From NCBI GenBank assembly GCA_016706545.1, contig JADJJK010000015.1:62001-126000 (forward strand): a DNA stretch of 64,000 nucleotides, written 5' to 3'. Under the pieces are notes generated by a model that saw only the letters and a program-made list of their open reading frames with translations, was not told the origin of the DNA and did not search any database. Positions 35,153-43,052 of this stretch are shown in pieces. Each line of letters starts with the position of its first letter. The first letter of the stretch is position 1. A program made the position numbers and the translations under genes. Source of the DNA: Myxococcales bacterium. Its GTDB lineage: Bacteria; Myxococcota_A; Polyangia; Haliangiales; Haliangiaceae.

Positions 35153-36873
35153 GCGGCTGCGCGCGGCGGTGGCTGGCGGCCTTGACCGCGGCGGCGATGG
35201 TCGCTGGCGTCGGTGGCGTCGCTGGTGTCGGCGGTGTTTGGGCCATCCGTCCGGCGTTCGGACAGCCAGGCGCCGGCAGCTCGGCGCCTGGTTCGCCTCG
35301 CCTCGAGATCGACGACTGCGGCTCCCGCCCGGAGCTTGGCCCCGAGCGCCTGCGCCAGCTCGCGGGCGAGCACTACGACCGCGGCGACGTGCTCTACGTG
35401 CAAGGCGACTACGTGGGCGCGGTCAGCGAGCTGGTGTCGAGCTACTGCCTGATCCCGCACTATCGCGTGCTCAAGGACATCGGCCAGGCCTACGAGCGCC
35501 AGCTCGAGTACTCGCGCGCCATCGCGTACCTCAAGCGCTACGTGGCCGCGGTGCCCGATGACGCCAAGGCGGCGGCGTGCGCGCCCGATCCCAAGGAGGA
35601 CAAGCGCAACGTCTCCGCGCGCATCGAGGTGCTGTCCTCCTTGCCGGCGCGGATCCGGGTGGCCACCGAGCCGGCCGGCGCCGAGATCACGCTGGCCGGG
35701 GACGATGGGCTGATCGCCCGGGGCGTGTCCTCCGAGGGTGGCGGGCTGGTCCTGGCCCGGGCTGGCCGCTACGAGATGGTGGTCCGCAAGCCGGGCTTTG
35801 TGCCGCATCGCGAGACCATCGTCGCGGAGATCGGCAAGCCGTACAGCTACGTCTTGCAGCTCGAGCGCGAGCGCGGCCGGCTGCTGGTGCAAGCGGTGCC
35901 CGGCAACGCGCGCTTGTTCCTGGATGATCGCTTCGTCGGCATCGGGCGCTACGAGGCGGATCTGCCTGGCGACGACTACACGCTGCTCGTCGAGGCCACG
36001 GACCGGATCTCGGAGCGACGGCGCATCGAGGTCAAGCCCAAGCAGACCGAGCGGGTGGTGGTGGAGCTGCCACCTCGCCCGCAGAGCGGTCGCTCTCAGC
36101 TCCTGGCGTACAGCGCGGTGGCAGGGAGCGTCGTGATCATCGGCTCGCTCGGCACCGCGTCGGATGGCGTCGCGGCGATCGCCGCCGGCTCCGGGCTGGT
36201 GATCGGCGGGGTGGCTGGCTATCTGGCGATCCCCGACGACATCCGGCTGGGCTCGAGCTCGCTGGCCATCACCGGATCGATGGGCGGCGGCATGCTGTTT
36301 GGGTTCTCCACCGCCGCCGTCACCGACAAGGACTCGTACTCCGGGCCGCTGGTGGCGCTGGGGACGGTGGCCGGCGGGGTGGCCGGTTACACGGTGGCGC
36401 AGCTCGCCAGCCTCACCCCCGGCGACGCCGCGCTCGTCAACAGCGGCATGGTGTGGGGCACCGTCTACGGCGGCCTGTTCGCCTCGGTGTTCGACTACCC
36501 CGACACCATCGGGTACAGCCTGGCCGCGGGCGGCCTTGGGCTTGGCGTCCTGACCTCGGGCCTCCTGGTCCGCTCGTTCTCCGTCAGCCGCGCCCACGCC
36601 GCGCTCATCGACCTGGGCGGCGTCGGCGGCCTCGTGCTGTCGGTGGGCATCCGCTCGCTCATCGATCAGCAATCCGGCGGAGACGGCGATGCCTCCACGG
36701 AGCGGCAGGGGCACTTTGGCCTGGCGGGCGTGACGCTCGGGTTGGCGGCGGCGACGTTCCTGACCCGCAACTACGACGCCACGCCGCTGGCGAACTTGCA
36801 GCCCAGCGTGGGCCGCATCAGCGCGATCAACGGCGCCTCCGTCCTCAGCTACGGCCTCTCGACTCGCTTCTGA
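35149..36873 (+). CDS. TPR/PEGA protein with multi-helix C-terminal membrane domain
   Basis: A 574-residue envelope protein. A signal or membrane segment (about 8-30) precedes a TPR-like region (about 65-130: RGDVLYVQGDYVGAVSEL, YERQLEYSRAIAYLKRYV). Two PEGA beta repeats follow (about 165-235 with TEPAGAEITLAGD; 240-300 with AVPGNARLFLDDRFVG). After residue 310 come many Gly/Ala-rich hydrophobic segments (for example GSVVIIGSLG, MGGGMLFGFSTAAV, GLGLGVLTSGLLV) with conserved small-residue spacing, likely a membrane-embedded helical bundle. I do not know a function. Translational coupling to kinase A makes it a candidate partner of the kinase; both carry PEGA domains. Confidence 0.72.
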   Translation: MSGCARRWLAALTAAAMVAGVGGVAGVGGVWAIRPAFGQPGAGSSAPGSPRLEIDDCGSRPELGPERLRQLAGEHYDRGDVLYVQGDYVGAVSELVSSYCLIPHYRVLKDIGQAYERQLEYSRAIAYLKRYVAAVPDDAKAAACAPDPKEDKRNVSARIEVLSSLPARIRVATEPAGAEITLAGDDGLIARGVSSEGGGLVLARAGRYEMVVRKPGFVPHRETIVAEIGKPYSYVLQLERERGRLLVQAVPGNARLFLDDRFVGIGRYEADLPGDDYTLLVEATDRISERRRIEVKPKQTERVVVELPPRPQSGRSQLLAYSAVAGSVVIIGSLGTASDGVAAIAAGSGLVIGGVAGYLAIPDDIRLGSSSLAITGSMGGGMLFGFSTAAVTDKDSYSGPLVALGTVAGGVAGYTVAQLASLTPGDAALVNSGMVWGTVYGGLFASVFDYPDTIGYSLAAGGLGLGVLTSGLLVRSFSVSRAHAALIDLGGVGGLVLSVGIRSLIDQQSGGDGDASTERQGHFGLAGVTLGLAAATFLTRNYDATPLANLQPSVGRISAINGASVLSYGLSTRF

Positions 36874-36927
36874 GAGTCTCCGCACGCTGGTGCGCAGGGA
36901 CACCCAGCAGGTCGGTAAGACGGGCTG

Positions 36928-36946
36928 GTGCAACCTTGCGTTGCAC
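36928..36946 (+). promoter_or_regulatory. Hairpin GTGCAA-N7-TTGCAC upstream of barrel 1
   Basis: A perfect 6 bp inverted repeat with loop CCTTGCG, about 43 nt before the barrel 1 start. The same stem with a different 7 nt loop precedes barrel 2 (38,993-39,011), so the stem is kept while the loop has changed. Confidence 0.45.
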
Positions 36947-36988
36947 AACTCGCGTAGCCTTCGCTGTTTCGATTTTTCTGGAGAACTC

Positions 36989-38743
36989 ATGAAGACGCTG
37001 GTTGGTATCCTCGTTGTTGCATGCTGCTGGGCCGCCGTCGCGGACGCCCAGCCGTCCGAACGCGCACGCCGTCGGCGCGCGCAGGGCGCCGCGGCTCGGC
37101 GCAGCAAGGCCAAGGCCGAGGCTCCTCCTGCGCCGGCGGCTGCGCCGACACCTGGGGCGGCATCCAAGCAGGAAGGCCAAGCGCCGGATCCGGGAGCGGC
37201 CGCGCTGGCGCCTGCCGCGGTGCCTGCTGGCGTGGCCCCGGCCGCTGCTGCGCCTGCTGCCCCACCTGCCGCGGCGACGCCCGCCCCTGCGCCTGCTGCC
37301 CCACCTGCCGCGGCGACGCCTGCCCCGGCGCCTGCAGCCACGCCCGCCGCGGCGGCTGCTCCGGCGAGCGAGCCAGGCGCCGCAGCACCAACGTTGACTC
37401 CGGAGCAAGTGGAGGAGCTGCTGTCCCGGCTGGGCGAGTTCGAGGAGATCGTGGGGGAGCTGGAGCGCAAGAACGCGCTGCAGCGCCTGTCGTGGTCGGC
37501 CGACTACCGCCTCACGATCTCGCACTTTCGCTTCTCCGGAGACGCGCTCGACCGCAGCCAGGACGCTGGCGGCGCGCCGGTGCAGGTCACCGAGCGAAAC
37601 GTCGAGCAGTGGACGCATCGCGCGCGCCTCATGCTGCAGGCAGATCCGATCCCGCAGCTCCGTTTCCGCGCGCGCCTGGTGGCGTTCAAGCGCTTTGGCG
37701 ACTCCGTGAACGGGCTGTCCATCGATGGAGCTAACGCGCGCTTGCCACGGGACGTCAGCGCGCGCATGGACCGGTTCTGGGTCGACTGGTTCATCACCGA
37801 CAAGCTCAGCGTGTCGCTCGGCAGACTGTCGACCACGGACGGCAGCCCCTCCGAGCTGCGCGAGAACCTGGATCGCCCGGCGTCCAGCGTGAGCATCGGC
37901 CTGGTCGACAGCGAATACGATATCGCCGCGTTGACCTACGCGATCGGCCCTGCGCTCTTGCGCGGCTTCTACGTGTCCCGGCAGTTCCAGCGCCCCGATG
38001 ATCCGCTGGGCCAGCTCCCGTTCCTGGCCTCCCAAGAGCAGCCAACCCGGATCTTCGGCGGCGGCTTACAGGTCCGATCGGAGACGCGCGGCATCCCCAC
38101 CTTCGAGCTGTCCGGCTTCTACAACCCTCGCTTTCGCCCGGTGCCGCCGCACGTCCTGCCCTTGGCGAGCGGCGCGCTGGTCCCGGCCTCGAAGGTGCCT
38201 TCGTCGATGGGCCGGTTCGCCGGCGGAACCCTGCTCTTGATGTGGCGCGAGCTGTTCACTGGCCTGGATGTCTTTGCCTCCGCCAGCGTCTCGTACACGC
38301 TCGGTAACGGCCAGGCGGTGGAGTTCCCCGTCGGGCCGCAAGGTCAATCTGTGCCGATACTGGTGCTCTCTGGATCTGACTCCGACACCCGGTATGGCAC
38401 GCACATCTACGCAGGCATTCGCTTCACCGCGCCATTTGGTGGCGCGCACGCGCCCAAGCTCGGCGCGGAGTTCACCGCCGGCTCGAGGTACCTCGTCACG
38501 ATAACCACGCCGACGACAGACCTGCTGATCCGGCTTGGCGTGCGTGGTCGCACCTACGACGTGTACGCGATCCAGCCGATCTACCAGCAGCTCTTTGCGC
38601 GGCTGTCATGGACCATGATCGATCACGACTACGCGCCACCCATCGCCGGTGCGCTGGGCCTCGTCACGCCGCTGGGCGGCACCTCGCGGGCCATCAAGCG
38701 CACGATTCACGGCGTGAACCTCATGCTGAACGCCACGTTCTGA
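36989..38743 (+). CDS. Outer-membrane beta-barrel protein, DUF3373-like (barrel 1)
   Basis: A 584-residue protein. The signal peptide (LVGILVVACCWAAVADA-Q) is followed by a basic patch (ARRRRAQGAAARRSKAK) and about 80 residues of Ala/Pro repeats that include two 39-nt DNA units (37,250-37,327). A helix then suggests trimer or pair formation (LTPEQVEELLSRLGEFEEIV). From about residue 165 the chain is strand-rich and ends with an aromatic residue (MLNATF), as outer-membrane barrels do. Phrases such as FWVDWFITDKLSVSLGRLS followed by DGSPSELREN match what I recall of DUF3373. It is closely similar to barrel 2 and more distantly to barrel 3. It probably spans the outer membrane, with the basic linker near the peptidoglycan. 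Confidence 0.75.
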   Translation: MKTLVGILVVACCWAAVADAQPSERARRRRAQGAAARRSKAKAEAPPAPAAAPTPGAASKQEGQAPDPGAAALAPAAVPAGVAPAAAAPAAPPAAATPAPAPAAPPAAATPAPAPAATPAAAAAPASEPGAAAPTLTPEQVEELLSRLGEFEEIVGELERKNALQRLSWSADYRLTISHFRFSGDALDRSQDAGGAPVQVTERNVEQWTHRARLMLQADPIPQLRFRARLVAFKRFGDSVNGLSIDGANARLPRDVSARMDRFWVDWFITDKLSVSLGRLSTTDGSPSELRENLDRPASSVSIGLVDSEYDIAALTYAIGPALLRGFYVSRQFQRPDDPLGQLPFLASQEQPTRIFGGGLQVRSETRGIPTFELSGFYNPRFRPVPPHVLPLASGALVPASKVPSSMGRFAGGTLLLMWRELFTGLDVFASASVSYTLGNGQAVEFPVGPQGQSVPILVLSGSDSDTRYGTHIYAGIRFTAPFGGAHAPKLGAEFTAGSRYLVTITTPTTDLLIRLGVRGRTYDVYAIQPIYQQLFARLSWTMIDHDYAPPIAGALGLVTPLGGTSRAIKRTIHGVNLMLNATF

Positions 38744-38851
38744 TCGGTCGCGGCGCTGGTGGCGGCGGTCAGCCTCTTGATGCGTGCCGGTCCGGTCACC
38801 AGGACAGTGGAGGCGGCCACCATGGACGCGGCATTCCCAACTCGCTTCTGA
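38744..38851 (+). pseudogene. Scar of a deleted kinase/PEGA gene pair
   Basis: 38,746-38,785 is nearly identical to the membrane-helix region of kinase A (34,668-34,706), and the match fades through 38,838. It then joins directly to AACTCGCTTCTGA, the last codons of the PEGA gene (36,861-36,873). The stretch therefore looks like a second kinase A-PEGA copy whose interior, more than 2 kb, was deleted. Downstream, 38,895-39,125 matches the leader of barrel 1 (AGTCTCCGCACGC, GTTGCACAACTCGCGTAG). Confidence 0.7.
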
Positions 38852-38856
38852 CCCCC

Positions 38857-38883
38857 CTCGTCGCACGCCGGTGCAGAGACGAG
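38857..38883 (+). terminator. Hairpin in the barrel 1-barrel 2 gap
   Basis: CTCGTC (38857-38862) pairs with GACGAG (38878-38883), with an inner GCAC/GTGC pair. The stem-loop lies about 115 nt after the barrel 1 stop. There is no T-run, so termination is uncertain. Confidence 0.3.
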
Positions 38884-38992
38884 GTTGCAGTCTCCGCACG
38901 CCGGTGTGCAGTGGCCGCGTCGCTGCTCGCCGCGAGTGAACAGGGATAGCCAGCAGGTGCGCCAGCTCGGCGCGTGGTCGGCCGGTAGGTTC

Positions 38993-39011
38993 GTGCAATC
39001 CAGAGTTGCAC
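38993..39011 (+). promoter_or_regulatory. Hairpin GTGCAA-N7-TTGCAC upstream of barrel 2
   Basis: Same 6 bp stem as before barrel 1, with loop TCCAGAG instead of CCTTGCG. It sits about 115 nt upstream of the start. Confidence 0.45.
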
Positions 39012-39125
39012 AACTCGCGTAGGCCTCGCGCTGGCGGCGGCGCGACCGATGTACTTGCATGGCCGTCCTCGCTCGCCGCGCTGGCGGCAACGACTCTTTC
39101 CTCGTCGATTTTTCTGGGAGAACTC

Positions 39126-40916
39126 ATGAAGACGCTGGTCGGTATCCTCGTTCTTGCGTGCTGCTGGGCCGCCGTCGCGGAGGCTCAGCCGTCCGCGCGC
39201 CCGGGCCGTCGGCGCGCGCCGCCCGCGGCTCGGCGCAGCAAGGCCAAGGCCGAGGCTCCTCCTGCGCCGGCGGCGGTGCCTGCATCCGGGCCTGCGGCGA
39301 TGCCGGCATCCGGGCCTGCGGCGATGCCTGCATCCGGGCCTGCGGCGATGCCTGCGTCCGGGCCGGCGGCGATACCTGCATCTGGGCCTGCATCCAAGCA
39401 AGAGGGCCAAGCGCCGGATCCGAGAGCGGCGGCGCTGGCGCCTGCCGCCGCACCTGCCGCATCGCCCGTTGCCGCATCGCCCGCCACCGCGGCGGCTGCT
39501 CCGGCGAGCGCGCCTGCCGCCGCGGCGTCTGCCCCGGCGAGCGCGCCTGACGCCGCGGCGCCCACGTTGACTCCGGAGCAAGTGGAGGAGCTGCTATCGC
39601 GGCTGGGCGAGTTCGAGGAGATCGTGGGGGAGCTGGAGCGCAAGAACGCGCTGCAGCGCTTGTCCTGGTCAGCCGACTACCGCGTCACGCTCTCGCACTT
39701 TCGCCTGTCCGGCGACGCGCTCGACGGCAGCCGGGACGCCAGCGGCGCGCCGGTGCAGGTCACCGAGCGAAACGCCGAGCAGTGGACGCATCGCGCGCGC
39801 CTGATGCTGCAGGCGGATCCGATCCGGCAGCTCCGCTTCCGCGCGCGCCTGGTGGCGTTCAAGCGCTTTGGCGACTCGGTGAACGGGCCGGCCATCGATG
39901 GCTCCACCGCGCGCGTGCCGCGGGACGCCAGCGCGCGCCTCGACCGGTTCTGGGTCGACTGGTTCATCACCGACAAGCTCAGCGTGTCGCTCGGCAGATT
40001 GTCGACCACGGACGGCAGCCCGTCGGAGCTGCGCGAGAACCTGGATCGGCCGGCGGCCACCGTGAGCATCGGCCTGGTCGACAGCGAATACGATATCGCC
40101 GCGTTCACCTACGCGATCGGCCCGGCGCTCCTGCGCGGCTTCTACCTGTCGTGGCAGTTCCAGCGCCCCGATGATCCGCTGGGCCAGCTCCCGTTCCTGG
40201 CCTCCGAGGAGCTGCCGACCCGCATCCTCGGCGCGGGCCTGCAGGTCCGCTCGGAGAAGCGCGGCATCCCCACCTTCGAGCTGTCTGGCTATTACAACCC
40301 TCGCTTTCGCCCGGTGCCGCCGTACGTCCTGCCCTTGGCGAGCGGCGCGCTGGTCCCGGCCTCGAAGGTCCCTTCGTCGCTGGGCCGGCTCGCCGGCGGG
40401 ACCCTGCTCTTGATGTGGCGCGAGCTGTTCGCTGGCGTGGATGTCTTCGCCTCCGCCAGCGTCTCGTACGCCGACGGCAACGACCAGGCGGTGGAGTTCC
40501 CCGTCGGACCGCAAGGTCAATCCGTGCCGATGCTGGTGCTCGCTGGAGCGGACTCTGACACCCGGTTTGGCACGCACGTCTACGCAGGCCTCCGCGTCAC
40601 CGCGCCGTTTGGTGGCGCGCGCGCGCCCAAGCTCGGCGCGGAGCTCACCGCCGGCTCGCGGTACCTCGTCACCTTCACCACGCCGACGACCGACCTGCTG
40701 ACCCGGCTGGGCGTGCGCGGCCGCACCTACGACCTGTACGCGATCCAGCCGATCTACCCGCAGCTCTTTGCTCGGCTGTCATGGACCATGATCGATCACG
40801 ACCACGCGCCGCCCATCGCCGGTGCGCTGGGCCTCATCGCGCCGCTGGGCGGCACCTCGCCGGCCATCAAGCGAACGATTCACGGCGTGAACCTCATGCT
40901 GAACGCCACCTTCTGA
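39126..40916 (+). CDS. Outer-membrane beta-barrel protein, DUF3373-like (barrel 2)
   Basis: A 596-residue tandem paralogue of barrel 1, almost identical through most of the helix and barrel regions. The signal peptide differs by a few residues (LVGILVLACCWAAVAEA-Q). The linker after the basic patch has been replaced by an expanded 8-residue repeat (ASGPAAMP, about 4.5 copies from 39,278). The helix LTPEQVEELLSRLGEFEEIV and the C-terminal MLNATF are unchanged. The duplicated leader shows that the block was copied together with its upstream sequence. No kinase directly precedes this copy; only the scar remains. Confidence 0.75.
   Translation: MKTLVGILVLACCWAAVAEAQPSARPGRRRAPPAARRSKAKAEAPPAPAAVPASGPAAMPASGPAAMPASGPAAMPASGPAAIPASGPASKQEGQAPDPRAAALAPAAAPAASPVAASPATAAAAPASAPAAAASAPASAPDAAAPTLTPEQVEELLSRLGEFEEIVGELERKNALQRLSWSADYRVTLSHFRLSGDALDGSRDASGAPVQVTERNAEQWTHRARLMLQADPIRQLRFRARLVAFKRFGDSVNGPAIDGSTARVPRDASARLDRFWVDWFITDKLSVSLGRLSTTDGSPSELRENLDRPAATVSIGLVDSEYDIAAFTYAIGPALLRGFYLSWQFQRPDDPLGQLPFLASEELPTRILGAGLQVRSEKRGIPTFELSGYYNPRFRPVPPYVLPLASGALVPASKVPSSLGRLAGGTLLLMWRELFAGVDVFASASVSYADGNDQAVEFPVGPQGQSVPMLVLAGADSDTRFGTHVYAGLRVTAPFGGARAPKLGAELTAGSRYLVTFTTPTTDLLTRLGVRGRTYDLYAIQPIYPQLFARLSWTMIDHDHAPPIAGALGLIAPLGGTSPAIKRTIHGVNLMLNATF
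39278..39397 (+). repeat. 24-nt coding tandem repeat in the barrel 2 linker
   Basis: Units start at 39278, 39302, 39326, 39350 and 39374 (last partial), consensus GCCTGCATCCGGGCCTGCGG plus four bases. They encode PASGPAAM repeats. Barrel 1 lacks them, so the array expanded after duplication. Confidence 0.8.
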
Positions 40917-41171
40917 CCGAGGTGGCCCCCCAGGGAAACTCTGCATTCGTTCTGCGACGCAGTTCACAAGTAAAGAAGATCTTTGACAGATCGAAAATCG
41001 TGAGGCGGGGTGTGTGCTGCATCGCGTCGGGAGTGATGCCTGCGTCTATCGCCGCGGTTGCAGGTGTCTGTCGGCAAGGCGCCAAGTCGTGCGCTTTCAT
41101 GCGGTTCGCTGTGCTACCGTTTGTAGGCATTCAAGAGTGGGGATCTTCCACTTCGCCTGGACGCCAAAAAC
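40917..41171 (+). other. Gap before kinase B
   Basis: 255 nt without a gene. It contains a small inverted repeat GATCT-N5-AGATC around TTGACA (40,978-40,992) and a possible -10 TACCGT at 41,115-41,120, but these are not correctly spaced to each other. The kinase B promoter is therefore uncertain. Confidence 0.3.
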
Positions 41172-43052
41172 ATGAGGTCCATTACCGAAATTCGCACGGA
41201 AGAGAGTGGCCGGCTCGGTAACTATCGCATCCTGCGACTGCTGGGCCGCGGCGGCATGGGGGATGTGTATCTGGGCTGGTCGGGGCTGCGCTTGGTGGCG
41301 ATCAAGCTCTTGCATGCGCACTACGCCAGCGACGCCACCTTCGTCGCGATGTTTCTCGCCGAGGCCAAGGTCGCTGGCCGGATCAACCACACCGGCATCG
41401 CGCAGGTCCTCGACGTCGGCGTCGACGGTGGCCGGCTGTACATGGTGATGGAGTACGTCGCGGGCCACAACCTCGACGAGCTGATCACGGACACCGCGAT
41501 CCCCGGGCCCTCGCTGCTGCCGCTGCGCATCGGCGCCGCGGTGTTTGCCTTCGTGGCGCAGGCGCTGTCCGCCGCGCATCGCGCGCAGGTCGTCCACCGC
41601 GATATCTCTCCGCACAACATCCTGGTCAGCGACACCGGCGCCATCAAGCTCATCGATTTCGGCATCGCGCGCACCTCCTCGACGGAGCTGCGCACCACGC
41701 CCGGGACGTTCCGCGGTCGCTTTGGCTACATGGCGCCGGAGTACGTGCAGGGCCAGCCGTGTGATCATCGGGTCGATCTGTTCGCGCTGGGCGTGGTGAT
41801 GTGGGAGACCTTCGCGCGGCGCAGGCTCTACCCGGGCGCCGCGGCAGCGCAGCTCTACGCCGTGATCGAGCGGCCGGCCGAGCGCCTGGACGAGGTGGTG
41901 CCGGGCTTTCCGGAGGAGCTGGCCACCGTGGTGGAGAAGCTGCTCGAGCGAGATCCGGAGAAGCGCATGGCCACCGCCGCCCAGGTGGCGACGACGCTGG
42001 AGGCGATGCTGCCGCGCCTGCCGGACGACGGGTTCCGCAACCTCGCGCACTGGGTGGAGCACCACCTGGCGCATCGCATCGAGGCGCGCGCTCACGCCGA
42101 CACCGAAGAGCTGCAGCGCATCGAGCTGGAGAACGCCGATCCAGACATCGAGATCTTGCCCAGCGCCACCTCGGCGGCGCGCTACGTTGGCGAGTCCTCT
42201 CACACGTTCTCGCCGGTGGCGCGGCCTGGCGTCAGGAGCGGGCTTCCGCGCTGGCTGCCCGCGGTCGCCTTGGGCGCCATCGGCGTGGTGTTGCTCGGCG
42301 GCGCCATCTGGATGTTCGCCAGCCGCTCGCGGCCGTCGGCGCCCTCGGGCGGACAGGCCGCGCTAGCCAACGGCCCGCAAGCGGTGCCGCTGGTGCAGCC
42401 GATCCCGGTGTCAGCGCCCCCGGCGGTGGCACCTCCGGTGACGGAGCCTCCTGTGGTCGAGACGCAGCCGGCCCCGCCGCCTGCGGTCGTGACCGCCGCG
42501 GTGCCGGTGCCCGACGCCGGGCATCCGCCAGCGGCGCCGCCCAAGGACGACCCCTCCTCGCGGAAGAAGAAGGGCCGCGATGGCAAGGGCGCAGACGTCC
42601 GCGCGCCGGACCGGACGCCCTCGGTCGCGGTGATCATCGCGCCGCGCACGCCAGAGGATGACCCGGCGGCCACTCCGGTGGCGCCCACGCCGGTGGCGCC
42701 CACGCCGGTGGCGCCCACGCTGCCCACAGTGCCGCCGCCGCCGCCGCCGGTGGCCACGCCAGCCGCGCCACCGCGCACGCCGCGCGTGCCGGCCAGCATG
42801 CTGGGAGACGAAGGCGCAGGCTCCGCGGTGGTGGGCGAGTGCAACGCCTGCCACTCCAAGTCCAGCGTGCGTCGGGTGGAGGGCAAGCAGATGACGCGCA
42901 GCCAGTGGGAGCGCTTCTTTCGCAACGGTACGCACGATCGCTACCTCGCCTTGGGCGATCGCATGAACGTGACCAAGCTCGCCGCGGCCAAGGCGTTCTT
43001 GTCCGCGCGGGCGCTGGATGCCTCCTCGGATCAAGGCGCCGGAGTTCGATGA
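41172..43052 (+). CDS. Transmembrane Ser/Thr kinase B with a C-terminal cytochrome c (CxxCH) domain
   Basis: A 626-residue Hanks-type kinase. Kinase domain about 17-290: glycine loop LGRGGMGDVY (24-33), Lys45, Glu64, HRD (142-144, in VVHRDISPHN), DFG (162-164) and the activation end YMAPEY; all catalytic residues are present. A single membrane helix (WLPAVALGAIGVVLLGGAIWM, about 355-376) leads to a long Pro/Val/Ala periplasmic linker with three ATPVAPTPVAP-type repeats. The last 75 residues hold ECNACHSK, a c-type heme motif (Cys557, Cys560, His561), then QMTRSQWERFF and the candidate distal ligand Met598 in DRMNVTKLAAAKAFL. This looks like a monoheme cytochrome fold in the periplasm, so kinase activity may respond to redox state, oxygen, CO or NO. 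Its stop overlaps barrel 3 by 4 nt. Confidence 0.85.
   Translation: MRSITEIRTEESGRLGNYRILRLLGRGGMGDVYLGWSGLRLVAIKLLHAHYASDATFVAMFLAEAKVAGRINHTGIAQVLDVGVDGGRLYMVMEYVAGHNLDELITDTAIPGPSLLPLRIGAAVFAFVAQALSAAHRAQVVHRDISPHNILVSDTGAIKLIDFGIARTSSTELRTTPGTFRGRFGYMAPEYVQGQPCDHRVDLFALGVVMWETFARRRLYPGAAAAQLYAVIERPAERLDEVVPGFPEELATVVEKLLERDPEKRMATAAQVATTLEAMLPRLPDDGFRNLAHWVEHHLAHRIEARAHADTEELQRIELENADPDIEILPSATSAARYVGESSHTFSPVARPGVRSGLPRWLPAVALGAIGVVLLGGAIWMFASRSRPSAPSGGQAALANGPQAVPLVQPIPVSAPPAVAPPVTEPPVVETQPAPPPAVVTAAVPVPDAGHPPAAPPKDDPSSRKKKGRDGKGADVRAPDRTPSVAVIIAPRTPEDDPAATPVAPTPVAPTPVAPTLPTVPPPPPPVATPAAPPRTPRVPASMLGDEGAGSAVVGECNACHSKSSVRRVEGKQMTRSQWERFFRNGTHDRYLALGDRMNVTKLAAAKAFLSARALDASSDQGAGVR

Noticed and set aside
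36928..36946. Sigma-54 -24/-12 promoter before barrel 1
   Set aside because: TGGTGC and TTGCG are present but the GG to GC spacing is wrong, and the GG is missing in the barrel 2 copy.
40983..40988. TTGACA as a -35 box for kinase B
   Set aside because: No -10-like hexamer occurs 16-18 nt downstream; the region reads CGGGGT there.
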